Assembly (NCBI RefSeq): GCF_004363305.1
Contig: NZ_SNZA01000004.1
Location: 310,001 to 374,000, forward strand
Length of the DNA stretch: 64,000 nucleotides
DNA from: Marinomonas communis
GTDB taxonomy: Bacteria > Pseudomonadota > Gammaproteobacteria > Pseudomonadales > Marinomonadaceae
Reading direction: 5' to 3'
Notes under the pieces: generated by a model
Told to the model about the DNA's origin: nothing
The model's database searches: none
The model's input: the letters and a program-made list of their open reading frames with translations, nothing else
Translations under genes and position numbers: made by a program
Shown here: positions 1 to 8,172 of the stretch, piece by piece
Numbering within the stretch: position 1 is the first letter of the stretch
Layout of the letters: every line of letters begins with the position of its first letter

Positions 1-1381
1 ATTCAGCTGCGGCGGCGGAACCTTCTACCTTAACAGCACTGCGCTCAAGCATTTCCGCTTCATAGGTATTAAGTACTGCTTGTCGAAGCCCTTTGTTGCG
101 CCAAACGTCTTCAGACCAACAGCCATTAGTAATTTCTCGTGCCAAAGATAAGGCATCCAAAATCGCTTGGTTAGCGCCTTGACCTTTAAACGGTGTCATC
201 GGATGTGCGCCATCGCCAATTAACGTTGCTTTGGAGCTATTAGCAAAGTGCTCAGGCGTTAGCAGTTCACGATCATAAACGGGGTAACCGGATACCAGCT
301 CAGCTGGCGTAGCGGCTAATATCTCAGGGATTGGAGAATGCCAAGGTAAGCGTCGAATCGCCTCCGCTTTGAGGGCATCAGAACCTTGTTCACTGAGCGC
401 TTTGGCCTCATCATCGTCCATACGGAAACTGAGCTGCCACATAACGGACTCGGCATTAAACGGCATCATATAGATACGGTCATTACCATTGGCTGTTTGG
501 AACACGGTGGCACCGTCCAACAGTTCTGACTCTAAGTCTCCCAATAAAGATAGTGGGCAAATTCCCAAGACCACCATGCAATTCAGTGAGCGCAATGGCG
601 TCACCTCATCGCCTATGATGCTCTGGCGCACGACACTACGGATACCATCAGCACCAACCACTAAGTCTGCCTCAGCGTATTTTTGTTCACCGTTTACCAA
701 AAAAGTCAGCTGCACCTTATCCGATCTAATTTGATCAAACGAGACCAATTGGTGCCCCCAATGTACCTCTTCAGAACCGCCTAACTGTTCCATCATCTGA
801 AAACGCAAAGACTGGCGAGCAATATGAATATTGGAACGCTTCGGGATCGCACTCGGTTGCCCTTCAAGCCAGCGCCGCATTCCCCATTCAGCAACGACTT
901 TACCTTCAGTGTTGTGCACCATGTGTCTTGTCGAGACAACACCTTCCTCTAGCTCGGTAATACCTAATCCGGAAATAGCGCGACTGGCTTGTTGTAGGGT
1001 TAAGCCATACCCTTGCGATCGAGCATCAAAGCTGATGTCACGCTCGTAGAGCGTAAAAGGAATGCCGCGATGCTTACAGGCAACCGCTAAAGCCATACCG
1101 CCAATGCCTGCGCCAATAATAGCCACTTTAGGAAGACTTTCATTTACAGGGAGCGCCTCATCCGACAACACTATTCCCAAGCCAGAACAACTGGCACACA
1201 TTTCTAAATGACCTTTGGGCTTCACCGGCTCTGGATGCTTCGAACTGTCATTCCTAAACGCCTCTAATGCCTTTTGGTACTCTAGGCGAACCTTCTTACG
1301 AATACGGCGGCTTCTTTTGCCCCGTCCCAAACAGTCACTGCACATCACCCAAAATTTGGTTTGCTTATCTAAGTTACTCAA
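1..1381 (-). CDS. FAD-dependent monooxygenase with N-terminal CXXCXGXG zinc ribbon (3' end outside window)
   Basis: The frame is open from a TTG at 1381 to the window edge (460 codons), so the C-terminus is missing. The first ~75 residues hold two CXXCXGXG motifs (CSDCLGRG and CASCSGLG) separated by a basic helix, the pattern of a DnaJ-type zinc ribbon. A Rossmann fold follows with the FAD dinucleotide motif GAGIGG near residue 90, then a PF01494-like (FAD_binding_3) monooxygenase body. Such proteins hydroxylate small aromatic or related substrates with NAD(P)H and O2; no substrate can be read here. An in-frame stop lies nine codons before the TTG. The next in-frame starts are the GTG/ATG just before the first CXXC, so the exact start is uncertain. 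The gene runs away from the LysR gene at 1468-2370, on the same strand. The zinc ribbon is the odd part. Confidence 0.8.
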   Translation of the reverse strand, partial: MSNLDKQTKFWVMCSDCLGRGKRSRRIRKKVRLEYQKALEAFRNDSSKHPEPVKPKGHLEMCASCSGLGIVLSDEALPVNESLPKVAIIGAGIGGMALAVACKHRGIPFTLYERDISFDARSQGYGLTLQQASRAISGLGITELEEGVVSTRHMVHNTEGKVVAEWGMRRWLEGQPSAIPKRSNIHIARQSLRFQMMEQLGGSEEVHWGHQLVSFDQIRSDKVQLTFLVNGEQKYAEADLVVGADGIRSVVRQSIIGDEVTPLRSLNCMVVLGICPLSLLGDLESELLDGATVFQTANGNDRIYMMPFNAESVMWQLSFRMDDDEAKALSEQGSDALKAEAIRRLPWHSPIPEILAATPAELVSGYPVYDRELLTPEHFANSSKATLIGDGAHPMTPFKGQGANQAILDALSLAREITNGCWSEDVWRNKGLRQAVLNTYEAEMLERSAVKVEGSAAAAE

Positions 1382-1467
1382 CTCTAACTGCCCAATATCC
1401 AGATCATTTCATTAAACGCCTTAGCGTACCTCTTAAGCTTTATTAATAGAATGTGGTGAATCATGCT

Positions 1468-2370
1468 TTATCGCTCATGCATGGCTTTTACGGTGTCAGT
1501 TAACCAATCCATAAACACCACTACTCGTTTTGGCAGTAAACGCCTCGAAGGATACAACATAGAAATGGGCATAGAGGCTGGACGAAACTCTGGTAACACT
1601 TCAACAAGCTCACCACGGTCCAGCTCGTCTTGAACTCCGTGTTGTGGGATTTGAACGATCCCTAGCCCTTTTAAACAGCAGGCTCGATAAGCATCCGTAT
1701 TGGTCACTGTTATGGACGTCGGCATGGAAATAAACTGAACACATTCTTCATTAACATACTCAAAACCACGAGGTACATCACTGCCACCTGGTAAATACTC
1801 AATCAATTTATGCTGCGATAAATCATCCAGTGTTTCTGGTACACCAAACTGATCTCGATAGGAGGCACTGACGCAATTCAACATTTTAAATTGCCCTAAT
1901 GGCCGCGCCACTAGAGCACTGTCCGTCAGCTGTCCCGCACGAATTAAGCAATCAATACCATCTTTGATTGGATCAACTCTCTGATCGCTGGTTTGAACCT
2001 GTAAATCGATCAAAGGGTATTTATCTAAAAATTCAGGTAAACGCGGCAATACCACCGACATAAAAAAGCGGTTAGCCATGTCTACTTTTAAAACGCCACG
2101 TATGACCTCGTTTTCCGTTTGAAATTGATTTTCTAAGCAATCCAATTCATTCAGAATACGCAGGCACTCTGGATAATAGCTTTGCCCAGCAGAAGAAAGT
2201 GTTACCCGTCTGGTACTGCGGTGAAAAAGGCGAACACCTAAGCGTTTCTCCAAACGCTGAACCGAGCTTGAAATGGCAGATTTGGGTATATTTAACCGCT
2301 CAGCACTCTCGGTAAAACTCCCTGTCTCAGCCACCACAATAAAACGCCGCATGGCTTCAAGTGTATCCAT
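1468..2370 (-). CDS. LysR-family transcriptional regulator
   Basis: A 300-residue protein of normal LysR length. Residues 1-60 form the winged helix-turn-helix (MDTLEAMRRFIVVAETGSF start, then AERLNIPKSAISSSVQRLE), followed by a LysR substrate-binding domain from about residue 90. The N-terminal sequence style and the C-terminal region with LPKRVVVFMDWL resemble the CrgA/AaeR-like subgroup that often controls a divergent oxidoreductase. It is transcribed divergently from the short-chain dehydrogenase at 2487, with about 115 bp between the start codons. An inverted repeat in that interval is a candidate operator, so mutual control of the pair and autoregulation are likely. The effector is unknown. 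Family call is secure; target is inferred from position only. Confidence 0.93.
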   Translation of the reverse strand: MDTLEAMRRFIVVAETGSFTESAERLNIPKSAISSSVQRLEKRLGVRLFHRSTRRVTLSSAGQSYYPECLRILNELDCLENQFQTENEVIRGVLKVDMANRFFMSVVLPRLPEFLDKYPLIDLQVQTSDQRVDPIKDGIDCLIRAGQLTDSALVARPLGQFKMLNCVSASYRDQFGVPETLDDLSQHKLIEYLPGGSDVPRGFEYVNEECVQFISMPTSITVTNTDAYRACCLKGLGIVQIPQHGVQDELDRGELVEVLPEFRPASMPISMLYPSRRLLPKRVVVFMDWLTDTVKAMHER

Positions 2371-2385
2371 AGCATCTCACCAATT

Positions 2386-2402
2386 GTTCACATTGTACGA
2401 AC
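2386..2402. promoter_or_regulatory. Candidate LysR operator between divergent genes
   Basis: GTTC and GAAC arms flank a 9-bp centre (GTTCACATTGTACGAAC) 16 bp upstream of the LysR start codon. Dyads of this size in a LysR-divergent gene spacing are typical of the regulator's own binding site. The arms are short, so this is only a candidate. Confidence 0.4.
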
Positions 2403-2486
2403 AGTTAAATCAAATTTAACATGTTTATCAAGAACAAATTGATCTCTATTCTGAACACATCATTCAACGGAAAAGAGATTAAAGAA

Positions 2487-3242
2487 ATGAATAAATTAGC
2501 TTTAATTACTGGGGGTAGCCGAGGTATCGGAAGAGACTGTGCATTAGCACTGGCTAAAAATGGCATCGACATTGTGATTACCTATAACAGCCAATTTGAT
2601 ACGGCTCAAACTGTCGTGACTGAACTCAGAGAGCTTGGAGTAAAAGCATCAATGCTACAGTTAGACACCACTCAAACAGACAGCTTCCCTATGTTTGTGG
2701 ATCAATTGAAATCGGAACTGGCTTCTTACTTTAACCGCAACTCACTGGACTACTTATTGAACAATGCAGGTACTGGGTTAGGCAGCAGTATTGAAGCCAC
2801 CACTGAAGTCGAATTCGACACCATGTACCAAATACATTTAAAGGGCCCTTTTTTCTTAACCCAAGCTCTACTACCTTATATGGTTGAAGGTGGTTCCATT
2901 CTCAACGTTTCATCAGGCTTAACACGCTTCTCTTTACCAGGTAGCAGCGCTTACGCGATTATGAAAGGTGGCGTCGAAGTGATGAGTCGATACTTTGCCA
3001 AGGAATTTAGCCAGCGACAAATCACTGTCAATACGATCGCCCCTGGCGCCATTGCGACGGACTTTAGAGGTGGCGCTGTTAGAGATAACCCTGAGTACCA
3101 CAAGATGGTATCCAACATCACTTCTCTTGGCCGTCCCGGCCTGCCTGAAGACATTAGTGCAGTTGTTGCATTCCTGTTAAGTGATCAAGCCCATTGGATT
3201 ACCGGGCAAAGAATCGAAGCCTCTGGCGGAATGTTTTTGTAA
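2487..3242 (+). CDS. Short-chain dehydrogenase/reductase (SDR)
   Basis: A classical SDR of 251 residues: cofactor motif TGGSRGIG near residue 8, NNAG near residue 90, catalytic Ser in NVSSG and the YxxxK pair (YAIMK), then the PG motif (APGAIATDF). It is an NAD(P)(H)-dependent oxidoreductase acting on an unknown alcohol or carbonyl substrate. The frame could open 22 codons earlier at 2421, but the ATG at 2487 is preceded by AAAGAG and puts the Rossmann motif at its usual distance from the N-terminus, so it is preferred. It is divergent from a LysR regulator and probably controlled by it. Many SDRs with this sequence style are annotated as 3-oxoacyl-ACP reductase or glucose dehydrogenase; neither is supported here. 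Confidence 0.92.
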   Translation: MNKLALITGGSRGIGRDCALALAKNGIDIVITYNSQFDTAQTVVTELRELGVKASMLQLDTTQTDSFPMFVDQLKSELASYFNRNSLDYLLNNAGTGLGSSIEATTEVEFDTMYQIHLKGPFFLTQALLPYMVEGGSILNVSSGLTRFSLPGSSAYAIMKGGVEVMSRYFAKEFSQRQITVNTIAPGAIATDFRGGAVRDNPEYHKMVSNITSLGRPGLPEDISAVVAFLLSDQAHWITGQRIEASGGMFL

Positions 3243-3256
3243 CTGAGACGGTATTT

Positions 3257-3293
3257 AAATCAGGCTGATCGAATTGCAAGAGCAGCCTGATTT
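3257..3293. terminator. Hairpin between convergent genes
   Basis: A 10-bp stem (AAATCAGGCT with AGCCTGATTT) and a 17-nt loop lie between the SDR stop and the kinase stop. There are only three T after the stem on the plus strand, so it is a weak bidirectional terminator candidate. Confidence 0.5.
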
Positions 3294-3331
3294 CGAGGGC
3301 CTCGCTTTCATCTAGCATCATCCAAGTCGAA

Positions 3332-5344
3332 TTATGATAGGCGATCTGCCACCTTAAACTTAATAATGAACTCCACTCCTTTGCCTTCTTCGCTGTGACA
3401 AACAATGGAACCACCTAGGACATTAGTAATGATGTTATAGGTAATATTCAGCCCAAGACCTGTACCACCGGCGCCACGCTGGGTAGTAAAGAAAGGATCA
3501 AATATCTTTGAGATGTGTTCCTTGCTGATGCCTTTGCCATCGTCTTTGTAGTTCAACATCAACTCTTTTTCACCAACTGACGAGACCGCAATATGAATGC
3601 AGCCTGTTTCACGTTCTTTAAAACCATGATTAACCGAGTTCACGATTAAGTTCGTCAATACTTGGGAAAGCAATCCAGGGTTAGTCAATACAAACACATC
3701 CTCAGCACACTCAATCGTTACCTTCGCACTCGCTTTTCTGAGCACTGAGGCTAAGCTAAAGACCACTTCTTCAAAGTAATGCTTGATATTAACCTGTCGG
3801 TCTTCTTCACTTGTTTGGTCAACGGCGACTTGCTTGAAGCTTCGCACAAGGTGCGCAGTACGCTCCAAATTTTTCTCAACAATACCTGCAATTTCTTTAG
3901 CGCTATGGATAAAGTCTTCGAAGTCATTTTCCGTCAATGTGCCGTCTTGGTAACGTTGACTGATGCCATTACATTCTTCTACAAGCTGTGACACCCCTGT
4001 TAAACCAATGCCTACTGGTGTATTAATTTCGTGCGCAACACCTGCAACCAATGACCCCAAACTGGCCATTTTCTCTGATTCAACCAATTTATCTTGAGTT
4101 TGTTTAAGGTTTTCAATGGTTTCTTCCAGATGTGCATTTGAAGCATTCAACTGCACATTGCGCTCGCTTATTTCAAGCTGCAGAGCTTTCTTCTCTGAAA
4201 TATCTCGGGTAATGGCGTAGAGCACTTCTTTTTCATCCAACATAATTTTCGTCAGAATCACCTCGCCCCAGAACTCACTGCCGTCTTTTCTGAGATGATT
4301 CCACTCAAATCGCGCAGAGCCTTGTTCAAAGGCGCTCGATATACGACGCTCTGCCGCACGCTCGACTGGTTCATTGTCTTCTTGAAGACTTGCAGACACT
4401 TGGATGGGTGTCAGACCGACGACCTCTTGCTTATTGGCGTAACCAAAAAGCTCCAAGAAGGAGTTATTGCAATCCAAAAATAAACCATCTGCAATGATGC
4501 TTAGGCCGTCTTTAGACTCCTTAAATAACGTTTCAAAAGATTCTTTTTGCTTTGCAATCTCAAGTTGCAACGCTTTTTTCTCAGAAATATCTCGCGTAAT
4601 GGCATACAGTACGTCGGTGTCTTTGACGTTAATTTTGAACAAGATGATATCTGCCCAAAACTCACTGCCATCGAGCCTTCGGTGCATCCACTCAAAACGA
4701 ATGGTCCCTTTGGTAAACGCCGTATTGATGATTTCAACCGCTTTTTCGGCCGACGCCCTTCCATCTGGTTGATACTCTGGAGATAAGTCTATCGGCGTAA
4801 TACCAACGATTTCTTCTTTCGTAGCAGCACCAAATAAATGGGAAAATGCTTTATTACAATCGAAATAGCTCTCAGTGGTCAGCAAGCACAGACCATCTTC
4901 TGACTCGTTGAAGAGTGTTTCAAAGGTTTCTTTTTGGATTTTTGTTTCCAGTTCGAGAGATTTCTTTTCGGAAATATCCCGCCAACTTGTATGTATTACA
5001 ACTTCGCCATCCAGCACCATCTTGGTTAAAATCACTTCAACCCAAAACTCGTCGCCATTAAGCTTTTTATGGACCCACTCGAAGCGCACACTGCCATGGT
5101 CATAGCACTGCTGAATCATATCAATGCTTTTTTCTAAGGAAGTTCGACCATCTGGCTGCCGCTCTGGTGAGAATTGATCTGGAGTGCGATTGATAAACTG
5201 ATCTTTATGCTGTGCGCCGATCATATCTAGAATAGACTGATTGCAATCGACGAATACATCCCCTTTAAATATCGCTAAACCATCTTTTGAATCTCTAAAT
5301 ACCGTTTCAAAACCATTATTATGAGTAAACGTTTCTTTCATCAT
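3332..5344 (-). CDS. Soluble sensor histidine kinase with three PAS domains
   Basis: This protein of about 670 residues has three consecutive PAS-PAC units of about 128 residues (each starting ET(V/L)F..S.DGL and containing DCN, ending DISEKK), a short coiled coil, a phosphoacceptor helix with His438 in GVAHEINTP, and an HATPase domain with N box (NLIVNSVNHGF), G1 (DDGKGI) and G2 (GGTGLGL). No transmembrane segment is visible, so the sensor is cytoplasmic. The three PAS units are similar even at DNA level, which indicates tandem duplication inside the gene. There is no response-regulator gene beside it, so it is an orphan kinase. The frame opens at 5365, but GGAAG sits five bases before the ATGATG at 5344-5339, so 5344 is preferred. 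Signal and target are unknown. Confidence 0.9.
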   Translation of the reverse strand: MMKETFTHNNGFETVFRDSKDGLAIFKGDVFVDCNQSILDMIGAQHKDQFINRTPDQFSPERQPDGRTSLEKSIDMIQQCYDHGSVRFEWVHKKLNGDEFWVEVILTKMVLDGEVVIHTSWRDISEKKSLELETKIQKETFETLFNESEDGLCLLTTESYFDCNKAFSHLFGAATKEEIVGITPIDLSPEYQPDGRASAEKAVEIINTAFTKGTIRFEWMHRRLDGSEFWADIILFKINVKDTDVLYAITRDISEKKALQLEIAKQKESFETLFKESKDGLSIIADGLFLDCNNSFLELFGYANKQEVVGLTPIQVSASLQEDNEPVERAAERRISSAFEQGSARFEWNHLRKDGSEFWGEVILTKIMLDEKEVLYAITRDISEKKALQLEISERNVQLNASNAHLEETIENLKQTQDKLVESEKMASLGSLVAGVAHEINTPVGIGLTGVSQLVEECNGISQRYQDGTLTENDFEDFIHSAKEIAGIVEKNLERTAHLVRSFKQVAVDQTSEEDRQVNIKHYFEEVVFSLASVLRKASAKVTIECAEDVFVLTNPGLLSQVLTNLIVNSVNHGFKERETGCIHIAVSSVGEKELMLNYKDDGKGISKEHISKIFDPFFTTQRGAGGTGLGLNITYNIITNVLGGSIVCHSEEGKGVEFIIKFKVADRLS

Positions 5345-5609
5345 GAATACTTCCGCTCTGTTCATATGAAAAACGTACTCTGCATTCCTTAAACAATTTT
5401 CAAAGCTTAAAGTACGTTTCTAAAGACATAGAATTAAAGCTAGCAAAGACGTTCAAAAGTGCCAGAGACAAAGTCAATACCGAAACACAATAAGGTTATT
5501 GGTAAAAATTGAATTAGAACTAAAGTCGATGGCATGTCAGTAGGGATTTTCTTTACCTAGCCGTGTTAAAATATCCGAAACATCACCTCCCTCTAGTAAA
5601 GGATCGTCC

Positions 5610-6827
5610 ATGACTTCGCCGAGCAGCCAGTCACCTAACGTTATCGTTGTTAGCAACTCTTCTGACAACCCTTTTGCCATTGATGTCGCATATGCGATGG
5701 GCCAGCATGAAGATATCGCTGATATCATCAGCATGAAGCAATTTATGAACTCCGAATTTTGCCCGCGTTTTATCTCGGACGAAGCGGACTTCGAGAACAT
5801 CGGACGTAAGCTCGAAGGTAAGTCAGTGGTGATTGTCAGCACGACAAGCCATGTACAAAGCCGCCAAGAATTAGCTATGGCGAACTTCATCATTGCTCGT
5901 GCGGCAAAAGAAAACGGCGCAGCACGTGTTGTCCTAGTCGAGCCAGATTTGTTCTACAGCGCTCAAGACCGCGGTCCGAGCAAAGATCTGGGCAAAACTA
6001 GCTTTGAACGTGACATTAAGGACATCAAGAAATTTGATGGCCAACCATTCACTGCAAAGCTGTACGCACAAATGCTGAAGCTGTCTGGTGTTGATACGGT
6101 CATGACGATCCACAACCATTCAGACTCTGTACAGCAGATTTTCAATGAAGTGTTTGACGGTGATTTCCATAACCTAATCCCATATGGCATCTACGCTCAC
6201 TACCTTCTAAATTCTAACATCCTAAGTTACGGTGAAGAGGGTGAAGGCCTAGTACTGTGTGCACCGGATAAAGGTGCTCGTGATTTTGTTAAACAAATGT
6301 ATAACACGCTTGGTCTAACGAAAGCGAAGTTCATCATGTTGGACAAAGAGCGTACTGCTGAACGTAAAGTTGAAATCACGCTACACAAAGAGAGCGAGCA
6401 CACTTTTGAAGGCCTAGACGGTGCAAGCATCGTTCTGTTCGATGACATGGTGCGTACAGGTTCGACTATCATCAAATCTTGTCAGTTCCTGAAACAGATC
6501 AACCCAGAGCGCATGGTATTTGCTGTGTCACACTTCTACGCTAGTAACGAAGGCCGTGAGCGTATGGCGCACCCTGCACTAGGTGAAATCTTAACGCTGA
6601 ACACATTACCAACGATCCTAAACCGCGACGAGCAAGGCCGTCTACGTAAGAAGATGGTGGTTCTGAAAGTTGAGAAATGGCTTGGCCAAGAGCTTTGCAA
6701 AATCCTAGGTTTGCCGCAAAGTGAAGAGCTGAACCCATACAAGATCGACATGTCTTCTAAGAACCCACGCTTTAAGCGCAAAATTTGGTTCAGTGAAGAG
6801 CTTCACGACCTAAATAAAGACGACTAA
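5610..6827 (+). CDS. Divergent ribose-phosphate pyrophosphokinase homologue
   Basis: A 405-residue protein with the two-lobe phosphoribosyltransferase-type fold of PRPP synthetases. YSAQDR near residue 113 matches the conserved YARQDR segment, and FDDMVRTGSTI near residue 275 matches the PRPP-binding loop. It is about 90 residues longer than housekeeping Prs (~315), and the loop carries Arg where Prs usually has Asp, Glu or Asn (DDxxDTG). It may make PRPP from ribose 5-phosphate and ATP, or act on a related pentose phosphate. AAAGGA precedes the ATG by eight bases. It stands alone with its own terminator. Many codons resemble those of highly expressed genes (GGT, CGT, AAC rich). Because of the altered loop I do not assign prs. 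Confidence 0.75.
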   Translation: MTSPSSQSPNVIVVSNSSDNPFAIDVAYAMGQHEDIADIISMKQFMNSEFCPRFISDEADFENIGRKLEGKSVVIVSTTSHVQSRQELAMANFIIARAAKENGAARVVLVEPDLFYSAQDRGPSKDLGKTSFERDIKDIKKFDGQPFTAKLYAQMLKLSGVDTVMTIHNHSDSVQQIFNEVFDGDFHNLIPYGIYAHYLLNSNILSYGEEGEGLVLCAPDKGARDFVKQMYNTLGLTKAKFIMLDKERTAERKVEITLHKESEHTFEGLDGASIVLFDDMVRTGSTIIKSCQFLKQINPERMVFAVSHFYASNEGRERMAHPALGEILTLNTLPTILNRDEQGRLRKKMVVLKVEKWLGQELCKILGLPQSEELNPYKIDMSSKNPRFKRKIWFSEELHDLNKDD

Positions 6828-6840
6828 ATCCATCTCTTAC

Positions 6841-6870
6841 TAAGCCCGTTCTAAACGGGCTTAGTATTTT
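6841..6870 (+). terminator. Rho-independent terminator after the PRPP-synthetase homologue
   Basis: The stem TAAGCCCGTT/AACGGGCTTA closes on a short loop, followed by GTATTTT, 13 bp after the stop codon. Confidence 0.85.
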
Positions 6871-7109
6871 AGTGTGATATAAACTCCCTCAATCACGCTA
6901 TTTCAACCTTTCCCGAGAACAGCGCTGTTGCGCTATAGATATAATCAAAACTATATTTCATCCTCTTTATGTCTTTTTTTACAGATAAAAAGGCAAAAAT
7001 CAGCATTTATATTTGCGTGACCACCACGAAAGATAAACTCCAAATGGTTTGTGGTAGCTTACGTCATCGAAATCATTTGGTTAGCATCATTGTAAAAGGA
7101 GTCACCGAG

Positions 7110-7826
7110 GTGAATTTACGTTCTGGAATTATGGTGGGTATGTTATTGGCTACGAGCAGTCTACCCGCCCTTGCCGCTACATTTGAAGTCCCTAGAAACT
7201 TTGAAATCATGTATGTCGATCTTAAAAGCCCAGGCAGCTTTGGGGGAGACTTTAAAACCGACATCGAGGCTGGTAAGCGCCAAGTGGTCGTTCGCTTTAA
7301 CCAACGTATTGGTGGTGGCGGTAATGCTGAGCAGTTTCAGTCAGAACCTATGGTAATAGAGGTCGATGTTGCCCAAGATGCTGAAATCATGCTTGAAGCG
7401 CCCTACTTTTTCCGTAATAACGATGCAGCAGCCTTCGCAAAAAAACCTGAAATCACTTTGGTAAACGAAGCGAGCGATGCCAAACTCGATTACGAGGTAC
7501 GTATGTTACCAAAGCAGTCAGGCGTACAAATGCTGCGAGACTACAAGCGTGAGATCCGCGAGTTTTCAGCCACTTATAAAACTCCAGCAGTAGACACCCC
7601 TACACCAGCAAGTGAAACCGTTGCGGCAACAGAAGAACTAGAAATGTTGAAATTCTGGTATAACAAAGCAGATGCTAGCACGCGCAAAGACATGCGCATC
7701 TGGATGGTCGATCACTCTCATCAGGCAAAAACAGAGAGCACAGCTTTTGAAATGCTCGGATTCTGGTTTGAAAAGGCATCAAAGAATGACCAAAAAGCTT
7801 TCCAAATCTGGCTCCTAAACGAATAA
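7110..7826 (+). CDS. Exported DUF2057 (YccT-like) protein
   Basis: A 238-residue protein of the DUF2057/UPF0319 family, whose members are exported and poorly characterised. A signal peptide ends near LPALA-A at residue ~22. The frame is open back to 6969, but GTG at 7110 is preceded by AAGGAG with eight bases of spacing and starts exactly at the signal peptide, so GTG is chosen. The C-terminal ~60 residues contain two copies of a short unit (EMLKFWYNKA... and EMLGFWFEKA..., each ending in IWM/IWL), the Trp-rich repeat seen at the end of some marine members of the family. It sits alone between terminators. Role unknown, probably periplasmic or envelope associated. Confidence 0.85.
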   Translation: MNLRSGIMVGMLLATSSLPALAATFEVPRNFEIMYVDLKSPGSFGGDFKTDIEAGKRQVVVRFNQRIGGGGNAEQFQSEPMVIEVDVAQDAEIMLEAPYFFRNNDAAAFAKKPEITLVNEASDAKLDYEVRMLPKQSGVQMLRDYKREIREFSATYKTPAVDTPTPASETVAATEELEMLKFWYNKADASTRKDMRIWMVDHSHQAKTESTAFEMLGFWFEKASKNDQKAFQIWLLNE

Positions 7827-7840
7827 TCGTTTCCTTTAAA

Positions 7841-7876
7841 AGCCATGTGGACTGAATAAAATCGGCCCACATGGCT
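7841..7876. terminator. Hairpin after the DUF2057 gene
   Basis: A perfect 10-bp stem AGCCATGTGG/CCACATGGCT with a 16-nt loop starts 15 bp after the stop. There is no T run on the plus strand, so termination is plausible but not certain. Confidence 0.5.
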
Positions 7877-7952
7877 TCTCCCGCGACTTCTGTTTTCCGA
7901 CTGCAATATATTGCTCTTAGTAGAAAACCTTTCAAAACAAAATACAAAAATG

Positions 7953-7999
7953 ATTCTCAAATATTATTGAGAATTATTTACATATCAGATACTTATAAT
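7953..7999 (+). promoter_or_regulatory. Fur-like inverted repeat over a putative acnB promoter
   Basis: ATTCTCAA and TTGAGAAT form a perfect 8-bp inverted repeat with a 6-bp AT centre at 7953-7974; the right half reads ATTGAGAATTATT, close to the core AATGATAATCATT of Fur boxes. A TATAAT sequence follows at 7994-7999. A transcript from here would enter acnB (8173) after a leader of roughly 170 nt. The rest of the interval 7877-8172 holds only a doubtful 84-codon frame (7871-8125) ending in a hydrophobic stretch; I do not call it a gene. Confidence 0.4.
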
Positions 8000-8172
8000 A
8001 ACCTATCCTTTAAACGTGCATATTATTTCGATTCGCCTACTATAATTACGGGTTTATTTTTTTTAATGATGGTGGGTATTAACTTTGTGTCATTAGTTTC
8101 CATTGAGCTATTTGCCGCTTTTTAATATCTTGTTAATCAACCATAACCGGATCGGAATGAGAAATTGGCGCT

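Noticed and set aside
7871-8125. 84-codon frame between the DUF2057 gene and acnB, ending in a hydrophobic stretch
   Set aside because: Its ATG lies in the terminator hairpin, there is no Shine-Dalgarno, the composition changes midway and the Fur-like dyad is inside it. A shorter peptide around the hydrophobic end cannot be excluded.
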